Source: Streptomyces sp. MRC013 (lineage in GTDB: Bacteria; Actinomycetota; Actinomycetes; Streptomycetales; Streptomycetaceae). From it: a stretch of 64,000 nt of DNA. The first letter of the stretch is position 1. Each line of letters begins with the position of its first letter. The stretch covers positions 4,154,001 through 4,218,000 of the forward strand of contig NZ_CP094264.1 in NCBI RefSeq assembly GCF_023614235.1, read 5' to 3'. This document shows positions 45,566-54,525 of this stretch, one piece after another. The notes under the pieces are model-generated. The model worked only from the letters and a program-made list of their open reading frames with translations. It had not been told where the DNA came from and did no database searches. The position numbers and the translations under genes are program-made.

Positions 45566-46897
45566 TCAGCGGAGACCCGGAATCCGACCGTTACGGAAGA
45601 GGTCCACGAAGATCCGGTGGTCCTCCCGCGCCCGTGCGCCGTACGCGTGCGCGAAGTCCACCAGCATCTCCGCGAACCCCTCCTCGTCGGCCGCCACGGC
45701 CGCGTCGATGGCCCGCTCCGTGTTGAACGGCACCAGCGAGTGGCCGCTCTCGTCGTCCGCCGCCGCGTGCATCGTGGCCGTCGCCCGCCCCAGGTCCGCG
45801 ACGGTCGCGGCCATCTCGTCCGGGTCGTCGATGTCCGACCAGTCCAGGTCCACGGCGTACGGGGAGATCTCCGCGACCAGCTGGCCGGCGCCGTCCAGTT
45901 CCGTCCAGCCCAGCCACGGGTCGGCGTGCGCCTGCAGGGCGCGCTGCGAGATGACGGTGCGGTGCCCCTCGTGGCGGAAGTACCCCCGCACCGCCGGGTC
46001 CGTCACGTGCCGGGAGACCGCCGGGACCTGCGCCTGCTTCATGTAGATCACCACGTCGTTCTCCAGGGCGTCGCTGTTGCCCTCCAGGAGGATGTTGTAC
46101 GAGGGGAGGCCGGCCGACCCGATGCCGACGCCGCGCCGCCCCACCACGTCCTTCACCCGGTACGAGTCCGGGCGGCGCAGGCTGGAGGGCGGCAGCGTCC
46201 CCAGGTACCCGTCGAAGGCGGCCAGCACCCTGCGGCGGGTCGCCGCGTCCAGGGCGACCGCGCCGCCGCCGGGGGAGAAGCGGCGCTCGAACCCGCGGAT
46301 CTCCGTCATCGTGGCGAGCAGCCCGAACCGGGTCAGCGACCGGGCCTCCCGCAGGGCGCCCAGCAGCGCGCCCTCCGCCGTGTCCAGCGTGAACGGCGGC
46401 ACCTCCTCGTCGCGGGCGCCGGCCGCCAGGGCGCGCACCCGCTCCCGGTACGCCGTCGCGCAGAGCCGCACGAGCGCGGTGATCTGGTCGTCGCCGAGCG
46501 CCTTGGCGTACCCGAGGAGGGCCAGGGAGGCGGCGAGGCGCTTCAGGTCCCAGGTGAAGGGGCCGACGTACGCCTCGTCGAAGTCGTTGACGTTGAACAC
46601 CAGGCGGCCGTTGGCGTCCATGTACGTGCCGAAGTTCTCCGCGTGCAGGTCGCCGTGGATCCAGACCCGGCCCGTCCGCTCGTCCAGGTAGGGACCGCCC
46701 TCCCGGTCCCCCTCGTCGAGGTCGGCGTAGAACAGGCAGGCGGCCCCCCGGTAGAAGGCGAACGCGGAGTTCGCCATCTTCCGGAACTTGATCCGGAAGG
46801 CCGCCGGATCCGCCGCCAGCAGCTCCCCGAAGGCGGTGCCGAACACGGAGAGGATCTGCTCGCCGCGCTCCTGGGCGGTGGGCTGGGGGACCGGCAT
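45566..46897 (-). CDS. DUF2252 family protein
   Basis: 443 residues from ATG 46897, with AGGAGGCACCCCG upstream. The kinase-like DUF2252 features are present: FRIKFRKMANSAFAFYRGAA, then VWIHGDLHAENFGTYMDANG with the HGDxHxxN catalytic-loop motif, FNVNDFDEAYVGPFTWDLKR with the DFD metal motif, and VKDVVGRRGVGIGSAGLPSY. The fold is related to aminoglycoside phosphotransferases, but the substrate is unknown. The gene is divergent from dnaE, sharing a 200-base intergenic region. Confidence 0.9.
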   Translation of the reverse strand: MPVPQPTAQERGEQILSVFGTAFGELLAADPAAFRIKFRKMANSAFAFYRGAACLFYADLDEGDREGGPYLDERTGRVWIHGDLHAENFGTYMDANGRLVFNVNDFDEAYVGPFTWDLKRLAASLALLGYAKALGDDQITALVRLCATAYRERVRALAAGARDEEVPPFTLDTAEGALLGALREARSLTRFGLLATMTEIRGFERRFSPGGGAVALDAATRRRVLAAFDGYLGTLPPSSLRRPDSYRVKDVVGRRGVGIGSAGLPSYNILLEGNSDALENDVVIYMKQAQVPAVSRHVTDPAVRGYFRHEGHRTVISQRALQAHADPWLGWTELDGAGQLVAEISPYAVDLDWSDIDDPDEMAATVADLGRATATMHAAADDESGHSLVPFNTERAIDAAVAADEEGFAEMLVDFAHAYGARAREDHRIFVDLFRNGRIPGLR

Positions 46898-47098
46898 CGG
46901 GGTGCCTCCTGACACGCGCGCGCCGCGGTGCGGAGCGCATGACGAAACGGACGGGTGTTCCGGCCGCTCCAACGCGCGGCCCCCCTCCCGAGTGCCCGCG
47001 CGCCACCCCCGCTGCGGGCCCCTCCGGGGCCCGGGGGGTCGTAGACTTCCCAGCGACCCCCCTTCCCCCCCGACGCTCCCGCCCCGGAGGCCGCAACC

Positions 47099-50000
47099 GT
47101 GTCGAAGTCGCCGTTCACGCACCTCCACGTGCACACCCAGTACTCCCTGCTGGACGGTGCCGCACGGCTCAAGGACATGTTCGACGCGTGCAACGAGATG
47201 GGCATGACGCACATCGCCATGTCCGACCACGGCAACCTGCACGGGGCGTACGACTTCTTCCACTCGGCGAAGAAGGCGGGCATCACGCCGATCATCGGCA
47301 TCGAGGCGTACGTGGCGCCTGAGTCCCGGCGCAACAAGCGCAAGGTCCTCTGGGGCCAGCCGCACCAGAAGCGCGACGACGTCTCCGGCTCCGGCGGCTA
47401 CACCCACAAGACGATCTGGGCGTACGACAACACCGGCCTCCACAACCTCTTCCGCCTCTCCTCCGACGCGTACGCCGAGGGCTGGCTGCAGAAGTGGCCC
47501 CGGATGGACAAGGAGACCATCGCCAAGTGGTCGCGGGGGCTGATCGCCTCCACCGGCTGCCCGTCCGGCGAGGTGCAGACGCGGCTGCGGCTCGGCCAGT
47601 TCGACGAGGCCCTGAAGGCCGCCTCCGACTACCAGGACATCTTCGGCAGGGAGCGGTACTTCCTGGAGCTGATGGACCACGGCATCGAGATCGAGCGCCG
47701 GGTCCGCGACGGCCTGCTGGAGATCGGCCGGAAGCTCGGCATCCCGCCGCTGGTCACCAACGACTCGCACTACACGTACGCGCACGAGGCGGGCGCCCAC
47801 GACGCGCTGCTGTGCATCCAGACCGGCAAGAACCTCTCCGATCCGGACCGCTTCAAGTTCGACGGCACGGGCTACTACCTGAAGTCCACGGAGGAGATGT
47901 ACGCCATCGACTCCTCGGACGCCTGGCAGGAGGGGTGCGCCAACACGCGGCTGATCGCCGAGATGGTCGATCCCGCCGGCATGTTCGAGAAGCGCGACCT
48001 CATGCCGAAGTTCGACATCCCCGAGGGGCACACGGAGGTCAGCTGGTTCCGCGAGGAGACCATGCGCGGCATGCACCGCCGCTTCCCCGGCGGCATCCCC
48101 GAGGACCGCATGAAGCAGGTCGAGTATGAGATGGACGTCATCGTCCAGATGGGGTTCCCGGGGTACTTCCTCGTCGTCGCCGACTTCATCATGTGGGCGA
48201 AGAACCAGGGCATCGCGGTCGGCCCCGGCCGGGGTTCCGCGGCCGGCTCGATCGTCGCCTACGCCCTCGGGATCACCGACCTCGACCCGATCCCGCACGG
48301 CCTGATCTTCGAGCGGTTCCTCAACCCCGAGCGCGTCTCCATGCCCGACGTCGACATCGACTTCGACGAGCGCCGGCGCGTCGAGGTGATCCGGTACGTG
48401 ACCGAGAAGTACGGCGAGGACAAGGTCGCCATGATCGGCACGTACGGCACCATCAAGGCCAAGAACGCGATCAAGGACTCCGCGCGCGTGCTGGGCTACC
48501 CGTACGCGATGGGCGACCGGATCACCAAGGCCATGCCCGCCGACGTCCTCGGCAAGGGCATCCCCCTGTCCGGCATCACCGACCCCTCCCACCCCCGCTA
48601 CTCGGAGGCGGGCGAGGTCCGGGCGATGTACGAGAACGAGCCGGACGTCAAGAAGGTCATCGACACCGCGCGCGGCGTGGAGGGCCTGGTCCGGCAGATG
48701 GGCGTGCACGCCGCCGGCGTCATCATGTCCAGCGAGCCGATCGTCGACCACGTCCCCGTCTGGGTGAGGCACACCGACGGCGTCACCATCACCCAGTGGG
48801 ACTACCCGAGCTGCGAGTCGCTCGGCCTGCTGAAGATGGACTTCCTGGGCCTGCGCAACCTCACGATCATGGACGACGCCGTCAAGATGGTGAAGGCCAA
48901 CAAGGGGATCGACATCGACCTCCTGGGCCTCCCGCTCGACGACCCCACGACCTTCGAGCTGCTCCAGCGCGGTGACACCCTCGGCGTCTTCCAGTTCGAC
49001 GGCGGGCCCATGCGCTCGCTGCTGCGGCTGATGAAGCCCGACAACTTCGAGGACATCTCCGCCGTCTCGGCCCTCTACCGGCCGGGCCCGATGGGCATGA
49101 ACTCGCACACGAACTACGCCCTGCGCAAGAACGGCCAGCAGGAGATCACCCCGATCCACCCCGAGCTGGAGGAGCCGCTCAGGGAGGTCCTGGACGTCAC
49201 CTACGGCCTGATCGTCTACCAGGAGCAGGTGCAGAAGGCCGCCCAGATCATCGCCGGGTACTCGCTCGGCGAGGCCGACATCCTCCGCCGCGTCATGGGC
49301 AAGAAGAAGCCCGAGGAGCTGGCGAAGAACTTCACCATCTTCCAGGCCGGCGCGAAGAAGAACGGCTACAGCGACGAGGCGATCCAGGCGCTGTGGGACG
49401 TGCTGGTCCCCTTCGCCGGCTACGCCTTCAACAAGGCCCACTCCGCCGCGTACGGACTGGTGTCGTACTGGACGGCGTACCTCAAGGCCAACCACCCCGC
49501 CGAGTACATGGCGGCGCTCCTCACGTCCGTCAAGGACGACAAGGACAAGTCGGCCGTCTACCTCAACGAGTGCCGCCGCATGGGCATCAGGGTCCTCCCG
49601 CCCAACGTCAACGAGTCCGAGGCGAACTTCGCGGCCCAGGGCGACGACGTCATCCTCTTCGGGCTCTCCGCCGTGCGGAACGTCGGCACCAACGTCGTCG
49701 AGTCGATCATCAAGTGCCGCAAGGCGAAGGGGAAGTACGCCTCCTTCCCCGACTTCCTCGACAAGGTCGAGGTCGTCGTCTGCAACAAGCGCACCGTGGA
49801 GTCGCTGATCAAGGCCGGCGCCTTCGACGAGATGGGCCACACCCGCAAGAGCCTCGTCGCCCACCACGAGACCATGATCGACAACGTGGTCGCGGTCAAG
49901 CGCAAGGAGGCCGAGGGCCAGTTCGACCTCTTCGGCGGCATGGGCGAGGAGGGCGGCGACGAGCCGGGGTTCGGCCTCGACGTCGAGTTCTCCGACGTCG

Positions 50001-50638
50001 AGTGGGAGAAGTCCTACCTGCTCGCCCAGGAGCGCGAGATGCTCGGCCTGTACGTCTCCGACCACCCGCTGTTCGGCGTCGAGCACGTCCTGTCCGACAA
50101 GACCGACGCGGCGATCTCCCAGCTCACCGGCGGCGAGCACGCGGACGGCGCGGTCGTCACCATCGGCGGGATCATCTCCGGCCTCCAGCGGAAGATGACC
50201 AAACAGGGCAACGCCTGGGCCATCGCCACCGTCGAGGACCTGGCCGGTTCCATCGAGTGCATGTTCTTCCCCGCCACGTACCAGCTCGTCTCCACCCAGC
50301 TCGTGGAGGACACGGTCGTCTTCGTCAAGGGCCGCCTGGACAAGCGCGAGGACGTGCCCCGGCTGGTCGCCATGGAGCTGACGGTCCCCGACCTGTCCAA
50401 CGCGGGCACCAACGCGCCGGTCGTGCTCACCATCCCCACGGTGAAGGTGACCCCGCCGATGGTCAGCCGCCTCGGCGAGATCCTCAGCCACCACAGGGGC
50501 GACACCGAGGTGCGGATCAGGCTCCAGGGCCCGCGCAAGACCACCGTGCTCCGCCTCGACCGGCACCGCGTCCAGCCCGACCCGGCGCTCTACGGCGACC
50601 TGAAGGTCCTCCTCGGCCCGTCCTGCCTCGCCGGCTGA
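47099..50638 (+). CDS. dnaE: DNA polymerase III alpha subunit DnaE (DnaE1)
   Basis: 1179 residues from GTG 47099. This is the replicative polymerase. The N-terminal PHP domain begins FTHLHVHTQYSLLDGAARLK with the metal-binding histidines. The polymerase core contains GPGRGSAAGSIVAYALGITD and the catalytic PDVDIDFDERRR. A helix-hairpin-helix region (SAVRNVGTNVVESIIKCRKA), then the OB-fold (VVTIGGIISGLQRKMTKQGN) and a C-terminal domain complete the DnaE1 architecture. The length is normal for the family. It is monocistronic, with a hairpin after the stop. Confidence 0.98.
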   Translation: MSKSPFTHLHVHTQYSLLDGAARLKDMFDACNEMGMTHIAMSDHGNLHGAYDFFHSAKKAGITPIIGIEAYVAPESRRNKRKVLWGQPHQKRDDVSGSGGYTHKTIWAYDNTGLHNLFRLSSDAYAEGWLQKWPRMDKETIAKWSRGLIASTGCPSGEVQTRLRLGQFDEALKAASDYQDIFGRERYFLELMDHGIEIERRVRDGLLEIGRKLGIPPLVTNDSHYTYAHEAGAHDALLCIQTGKNLSDPDRFKFDGTGYYLKSTEEMYAIDSSDAWQEGCANTRLIAEMVDPAGMFEKRDLMPKFDIPEGHTEVSWFREETMRGMHRRFPGGIPEDRMKQVEYEMDVIVQMGFPGYFLVVADFIMWAKNQGIAVGPGRGSAAGSIVAYALGITDLDPIPHGLIFERFLNPERVSMPDVDIDFDERRRVEVIRYVTEKYGEDKVAMIGTYGTIKAKNAIKDSARVLGYPYAMGDRITKAMPADVLGKGIPLSGITDPSHPRYSEAGEVRAMYENEPDVKKVIDTARGVEGLVRQMGVHAAGVIMSSEPIVDHVPVWVRHTDGVTITQWDYPSCESLGLLKMDFLGLRNLTIMDDAVKMVKANKGIDIDLLGLPLDDPTTFELLQRGDTLGVFQFDGGPMRSLLRLMKPDNFEDISAVSALYRPGPMGMNSHTNYALRKNGQQEITPIHPELEEPLREVLDVTYGLIVYQEQVQKAAQIIAGYSLGEADILRRVMGKKKPEELAKNFTIFQAGAKKNGYSDEAIQALWDVLVPFAGYAFNKAHSAAYGLVSYWTAYLKANHPAEYMAALLTSVKDDKDKSAVYLNECRRMGIRVLPPNVNESEANFAAQGDDVILFGLSAVRNVGTNVVESIIKCRKAKGKYASFPDFLDKVEVVVCNKRTVESLIKAGAFDEMGHTRKSLVAHHETMIDNVVAVKRKEAEGQFDLFGGMGEEGGDEPGFGLDVEFSDVEWEKSYLLAQEREMLGLYVSDHPLFGVEHVLSDKTDAAISQLTGGEHADGAVVTIGGIISGLQRKMTKQGNAWAIATVEDLAGSIECMFFPATYQLVSTQLVEDTVVFVKGRLDKREDVPRLVAMELTVPDLSNAGTNAPVVLTIPTVKVTPPMVSRLGEILSHHRGDTEVRIRLQGPRKTTVLRLDRHRVQPDPALYGDLKVLLGPSCLAG

Positions 50639-50655
50639 GGCGCCGGCCGGCACAC

Positions 50656-50703
50656 GGGAGGGGCGCGCCCGTCGTCACGGACGCGCCCCTTCCGCGGACC
50701 CGC
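50656..50703 (+). terminator. Terminator after dnaE
   Basis: AGGGGCGCG (50659-50667) pairs with CGCGCCCCT (50692-50700), extendable by a further GG/CC after one bulged T. It lies 18 bases after the dnaE stop and before the convergent small gene. Confidence 0.65.
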
Positions 50704-50720
50704 GGGTCACCCGGCACGGG

Positions 50721-50885
50721 TCAGTTGTGGCCGAACCTCTTCTGCCGGCCCTTCTGCGCGACGTCCGCCGGCGTCATCGGGGCCGTCCGCTGCTCCGTCT
50801 GGCGCTCCATCGACATGTCAGGGGACTGCCGGGTACCGGGCTCGGTCTGCCGCTGCCGGCGTTCGGTCTTCTTGTTCTTGGCCAT
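50721..50885 (-). CDS. Small basic conserved protein, 54 residues
   Basis: From ATG 50885, with an excellent AGGAGG eight bases upstream, it reads MAKNKKTERRQRQTEPGTRQ, then MSMERQTEQRTAPMTPADVA and QKGRQKRFGHN-stop. The protein is hydrophilic, rich in Lys, Arg and Gln, with no membrane segment, and looks intrinsically disordered. I recall similar short proteins annotated as hypothetical in streptomycetes. The strong ribosome binding site and clean convergence with dnaE support expression. Function is unknown. Confidence 0.8.
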   Translation of the reverse strand: MAKNKKTERRQRQTEPGTRQSPDMSMERQTEQRTAPMTPADVAQKGRQKRFGHN

Positions 50886-51141
50886 GGTGGTGCCTCCTGT
50901 GGGATGTGGGGGCCAGGACCGCGACCAGACTCACATACCGGTATGCACCGCGCATTTTGGATCATTGCGGACGGTAGTCGCGGGCCCGGACGGAAGGCGT
51001 GGCCAGAAAGCGCGGAAGCCACTACGGTGAGGCGCCACGCCGATGATCGCGCTCCGACCGCCGGGGCCCCGCCAGTCGGGCAGACTCGAAGGACACCCGA
51101 AGCAACTCCGATCCCGAGGTTCCCGAAAGAGGGTGGAACAC

Positions 51142-52424
51142 GTGGACCGCTGCGTCGTGCTCGTGGACGCCGGCTATCTGCTCGGCGCGGCCGCCAGTCT
51201 GCTGGCCGGGGACCCCGCCCGCTCCCGGATCACCGTCGACCACGCCGCCCTCGTCCAGGGGCTGCGGGAACGGGCCGAGGCCGACACGGCCCAGCCGCTG
51301 CTCCGCATCTACTGGTTCGACGGCGCCCCCGACCGCGTCCCCCAGCCGGAGCACCGCCGGCTGCGCGTCATGCCCCGGGTGACCGTCCGCCTCGGCGCCC
51401 TGACCCGCAGCGACGGGCGCTGGGCGCAGAAGGGCGTCGACGCCGCGATGCACGCCGAGCTGACCGAACTGGCCCGCAACCGGGCCTGCTCCGACATCGT
51501 CCTCGTCACCGGCGACGGCGACCTGCTGCCCGGCCTGATGTCCGCCAAGGAACACGGCGTCGCCGTCCACCTCTGGGCCGTCCAGGCCGCCGACGGCGAC
51601 TACAACCAGTCCGAGGACCTCGTCGCCGAGGCCGACGAGCGCCGCGTCCTCGACCGGGCCTGGATCACCCGCGCCGTACGGGTGAGGGACCTCACCGGGC
51701 CGTGCGCCCCGCCGCCCGCACCGCGCCCCGAGATCGCAGCCATCCTCGCCGCGCCCCTGCCCGAGACGGCTCCCGCCGCCGAGCGGGCCTCCGGCGCGGC
51801 CCCCGGCCCCCTCGCCGACCCCCCGCGTCCCGTCCCCGTCCCGGCCGCCGTGCCCGCCGCCACCGCCGCGCCCGCCCCGCCGGCCGGAGGCACCGCGCAC
51901 CCCGCGGCCCCCTCCACCGCGGCGCGCGGAGTGCCCACCCCCAAGGACCTCGCCGGGCTGCGCGCCGCCCACCACAACGGCCAGCAGTCCGCCGCCCCCG
52001 CCAACGCCACCCTGCGCTGGTCCTCCGACCGCGGCTGGATCGACCGTCCCGGCCCCGCCGGCGAACCCCCGAGACCGCGACGCTCCCGACCCTCGCCCAG
52101 CTCACCAGCGCCGAGCAGCGCTGGGCCGACCGGGAGGAGGACATCACCGCGGTCGGCGGCGATCCGTTCGAGGTGGGCCAGGTCTTCGCCCGCCGCTGGA
52201 TGGAACGGCTCCCCGACCAGGGCCACGTCCAGAGGCTCTCCGCGATGTACCCGCGCATCCCGCACCGCATCGACGGCGAACTCCTGAGGTACGCGGCCCG
52301 GTTCGGCCTCCTCGCCCACAAGGACGACCAGATCGACGAGCACGACCGGTACACGATCCGGGCCGGCTTCTGGCGGGAGATCGACGGCCGCGCGGCGGCC
52401 GGGAACCAGGCGGCGGGGGAGTAG
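51142..52424 (+). CDS. NYN-domain nuclease-like protein with C-terminal OST-HTH-like domain (frame broken as assembled)
   Basis: GTG 51142 (AGAGGG upstream) starts VDRCVVLVDAGYLLGAAASL. The NYN/PIN-like domain carries acidic catalytic-type residues in VLVDAGYL, KGVDAAMHAELTELA and DIVLVTGDGDLLPGLMSAKE. After a long Pro/Ala linker the frame fails at five C (52066-52070); a sixth C restores TATLPTLAQLTSAEQRWADR and DPFEVGQVFARRWMERLPDQ, running to AGFWREIDGR and giving 427 residues. The C-terminal part resembles the winged-helix modules often joined to NYN domains in RNA-binding proteins. A role in RNA turnover is inferred from domains only. Confidence 0.82.
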
Positions 52425-52498
52425 CGGCGGGAGCGCCGGGCCGTGCGGCACCGCCCCGGGCGCGATCCGGGGGCCGGGACCCCTTAGGCTCATCCCTC

Positions 52499-53479
52499 GT
52501 GAGTACGGTGTGCGTGGTGCGGGACCTGGTCAAGACGTACCCCGCCACGCGCGGCGGGCGCGGCAGGCCCGCGACGCCCGAGGTACGGGCCACCGACGGG
52601 GTCGACCTGGACGTGCGGGGCGGTGAGATCTTCGGGCTGCTCGGCCCCAACGGCGCCGGCAAGTCCACCCTCGTGCGCCAGCTCACCGGCCTGATGCGCC
52701 CCGACTCCGGCAGCGTCGAGGTCCTCGGCCACGACCTCGTGCGCCACCCCGACCGCGCCGCGCGGCTCATCGGCTACCTCGGCCAGGAGTCCACCGCGCT
52801 GGACGAGCTGACCGTCGCGCTGGCCGCCGAGACGACCGGCCGGCTGCGCGGCCTCACCGCCCGCGGCGCCCGCGCCGAACGCGACGCCGTCCTCGACGAA
52901 CTGGGCCTCGGCGAACTCGCCGGCCGGCCCCTGAGGAAGCTCTCCGGCGGACAGCGCCGACTCGCCTGCTTCGCCGCCGTCCTCGTCGGCGAGCGGCCGC
53001 TGCTCGTCCTCGACGAGCCGACCACCGGCATGGACCCGACGGCACGCCGGGCCGTCTGGGCCGCCGTCGACCGGCGCCGCGCCGAGCGCGGCGCGACGGT
53101 GCTGCTGGTCACCCACAACGTGATCGAAGCGGAGACGGTCCTGGACCGCGTCGCCGTCCTGGAGCGGGGCCGGGTCATCGCCTGCGACACCCCGGCCGGG
53201 CTGAAGGAGCGGGTGGCCGGAGAGGTGCGCGTCGACCTGGTGTGGCGCGAACGCGCTCCGCTGGAGGTCCCCGAGGTGGCCGCGCTGCGGGCCTCCGCCC
53301 ACGCGTCGGGGCGCCGCTGGGTGCTGCGCCTGGCCCCGGACGAGGCGCGCGCGGCGATCGCGGCGGTGACGGGCGGCGCGGCGTTCACGGCGCTCGACGA
53401 CTTCACGCTGGCGACGCCGAGCCTGGAGGACGTCTACCTGGCTCTCGGCGGCGAGGCGAAGGGGCTGGTCAAGTCATGA
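52499..53479 (+). CDS. ABC transporter ATP-binding protein
   Basis: 326 residues from GTG 52499. It has Walker A GLLGPNGAGKSTLVRQLTGL, a Q-loop (YLGQES), signature RKLSGGQRRLACFAAVLVG, Walker B LLVLDEPTTGMDP and the switch His in VLLVTHNVIEAE. A C-terminal extension of about 85 residues ends in SLEDVYLALGG, as in DrrA/CcmA-type exporters of drugs or lipids. The partner permease is encoded just downstream. The substrate is unknown. Its stop lies in a 33-base tandem duplication. Confidence 0.93.
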   Translation: MSTVCVVRDLVKTYPATRGGRGRPATPEVRATDGVDLDVRGGEIFGLLGPNGAGKSTLVRQLTGLMRPDSGSVEVLGHDLVRHPDRAARLIGYLGQESTALDELTVALAAETTGRLRGLTARGARAERDAVLDELGLGELAGRPLRKLSGGQRRLACFAAVLVGERPLLVLDEPTTGMDPTARRAVWAAVDRRRAERGATVLLVTHNVIEAETVLDRVAVLERGRVIACDTPAGLKERVAGEVRVDLVWRERAPLEVPEVAALRASAHASGRRWVLRLAPDEARAAIAAVTGGAAFTALDDFTLATPSLEDVYLALGGEAKGLVKS

Positions 53480-53528
53480 GCGCGCGGCGGCGAGACGAAG
53501 GGGCTGGTCAAGTCATGAGCGCGCGGCG
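53457..53528. repeat. 33-bp tandem duplication at the end of the ABC ATPase gene
   Basis: The 33 bases at 53457-53489 recur exactly at 53496-53528 (period 39). Each copy contains GGTCAAGTCATGAGCGCG, so both the stop of the ATPase gene and an overlapping ATG are duplicated. Confidence 0.9.
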
Positions 53529-53664
53529 ACGCGGGGAGAGCGCGCCGGGCACGGACCGGCACCCGGCACGCCCCGGCGCCCCGGCGCGCCGGGCGGCCGG
53601 CGGGGCGGAGACGGCCGGCGCGCGGTACGGCGCCGCCGGCGAGGACGGGAGTGGGAGAAGGTGA
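53476..53664 (+). CDS. Hypothetical short ORF bridging ATPase and permease genes
   Basis: ATG 53476 overlaps the ATPase stop (ATGA), and the ORF's own stop overlaps the permease GTG (GTGA). It would encode 62 residues with a duplicated start: MSARRRDEGAGQV then MSARRRGESAPG, and a tail rich in Ala, Gly and Arg. No domain is visible. It may be a translational-coupling leader, part of an older and longer permease N-terminus, or chance. The high GC content makes long frames cheap. Confidence 0.3.
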   Translation: MSARRRDEGAGQVMSARRRGESAPGTDRHPARPGAPARRAAGGAETAGARYGAAGEDGSGRR

Positions 53665-54491
53665 GCACCCTGCCTGCGGAGGCGCTCTCGGCCGGAGGCG
53701 TCCGGACGGCCGCCGCCGGGACGGACGGCCGGACCGCCGCGCCCCTGGCGCCCCGCGCGCGGCTGCTGCCGGCGCTCGCCGCCGTGTACCGGGCGCAGCT
53801 GTCCCGCGCCCGCGTCGCCCGCATCCCGCTGCTGTTCGTCGCGACCTTCCAGTCCGTCGGGATCATGGTGCTGATGCGCGGTGTCGTCGACGGCGGCGCC
53901 GAGGCCCGCGCGGTCGTCGCCGGGTCCTCCGTCCTGGTCGTGGCGTTCGTCGCGCTGAACCTGCTCGCCCAGTACTTCGGGCAGCTGCGGGCGAGCGGCG
54001 GCCTCGACCACTACGCCACGCTGCCGGTACCGCCCGCCGCCGTGGTGCTCGGCGCCGCCGGGGCGTACGCCTCCTTCACCGTGCCCGGCACGGTCGTCAC
54101 GGCCGTCACCGGGTCGGTCCTCTTCCAGCTGCCGCTCACCCACCTGTGGATCCTCGCGGCCGTCGTCCCGCTCGCCGGGGCCGCGCTGTCCGGCCTCGGC
54201 GCCGCGCTCGGGCTGCTCGCCCCGCGCCAGGAGCTGGCCACGCTGCTCGGTCAACTCGGCATGTCGGCGGCGCTGCTGCTCGGCGTCCTGCCGGGCGACC
54301 GGCTGCCCGGCCCGATCGGCTGGGCCCGCGACCTGCTCCCGTCGACGTACGGGGTCGAGGCGCTGGCCCGCACCTTCGACACGAGCCCCGACTGGGCGGC
54401 CGTCGCCCTGGACCTCTCGGTCTGCGCCGCCGTCGGCGTCGTCTCCCTGACCGTCGCCACCCGGGCGTACCGCCGGGCGGCCGTCCGGTGA
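53661..54491 (+). CDS. ABC transporter permease (ABC-2 type)
   Basis: 276 residues from GTG 53661, preceded by GGGAGTGGGAGAAG. After a 45-residue hydrophilic N-terminus come six hydrophobic helices, for example IPLLFVATFQSVGIMVLMRG, VAGSSVLVVAFVALNLLAQY and LWILAAVVPLAGAALSGLGA. The segment YGVEALARTFDTSPDW resembles the conserved ABC-2 C-terminal part. With the upstream ATPase it should form an exporter, ATPase and permease each as a dimer. The substrate is unknown. Confidence 0.88.
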   Translation: MSTLPAEALSAGGVRTAAAGTDGRTAAPLAPRARLLPALAAVYRAQLSRARVARIPLLFVATFQSVGIMVLMRGVVDGGAEARAVVAGSSVLVVAFVALNLLAQYFGQLRASGGLDHYATLPVPPAAVVLGAAGAYASFTVPGTVVTAVTGSVLFQLPLTHLWILAAVVPLAGAALSGLGAALGLLAPRQELATLLGQLGMSAALLLGVLPGDRLPGPIGWARDLLPSTYGVEALARTFDTSPDWAAVALDLSVCAAVGVVSLTVATRAYRRAAVR

Positions 54492-54525
54492 GGCGGCGCC
54501 CGGCCGGTCCTGGCACGATGACACG

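Noticed and set aside
45566..50653. A continuous minus-strand open frame of almost 1,700 codons
   Set aside because: Most of it is antisense to dnaE and exists because stop codons are rare at this GC content. Only the part downstream of ATG 46897 (DUF2252) has real similarity and a ribosome binding site.
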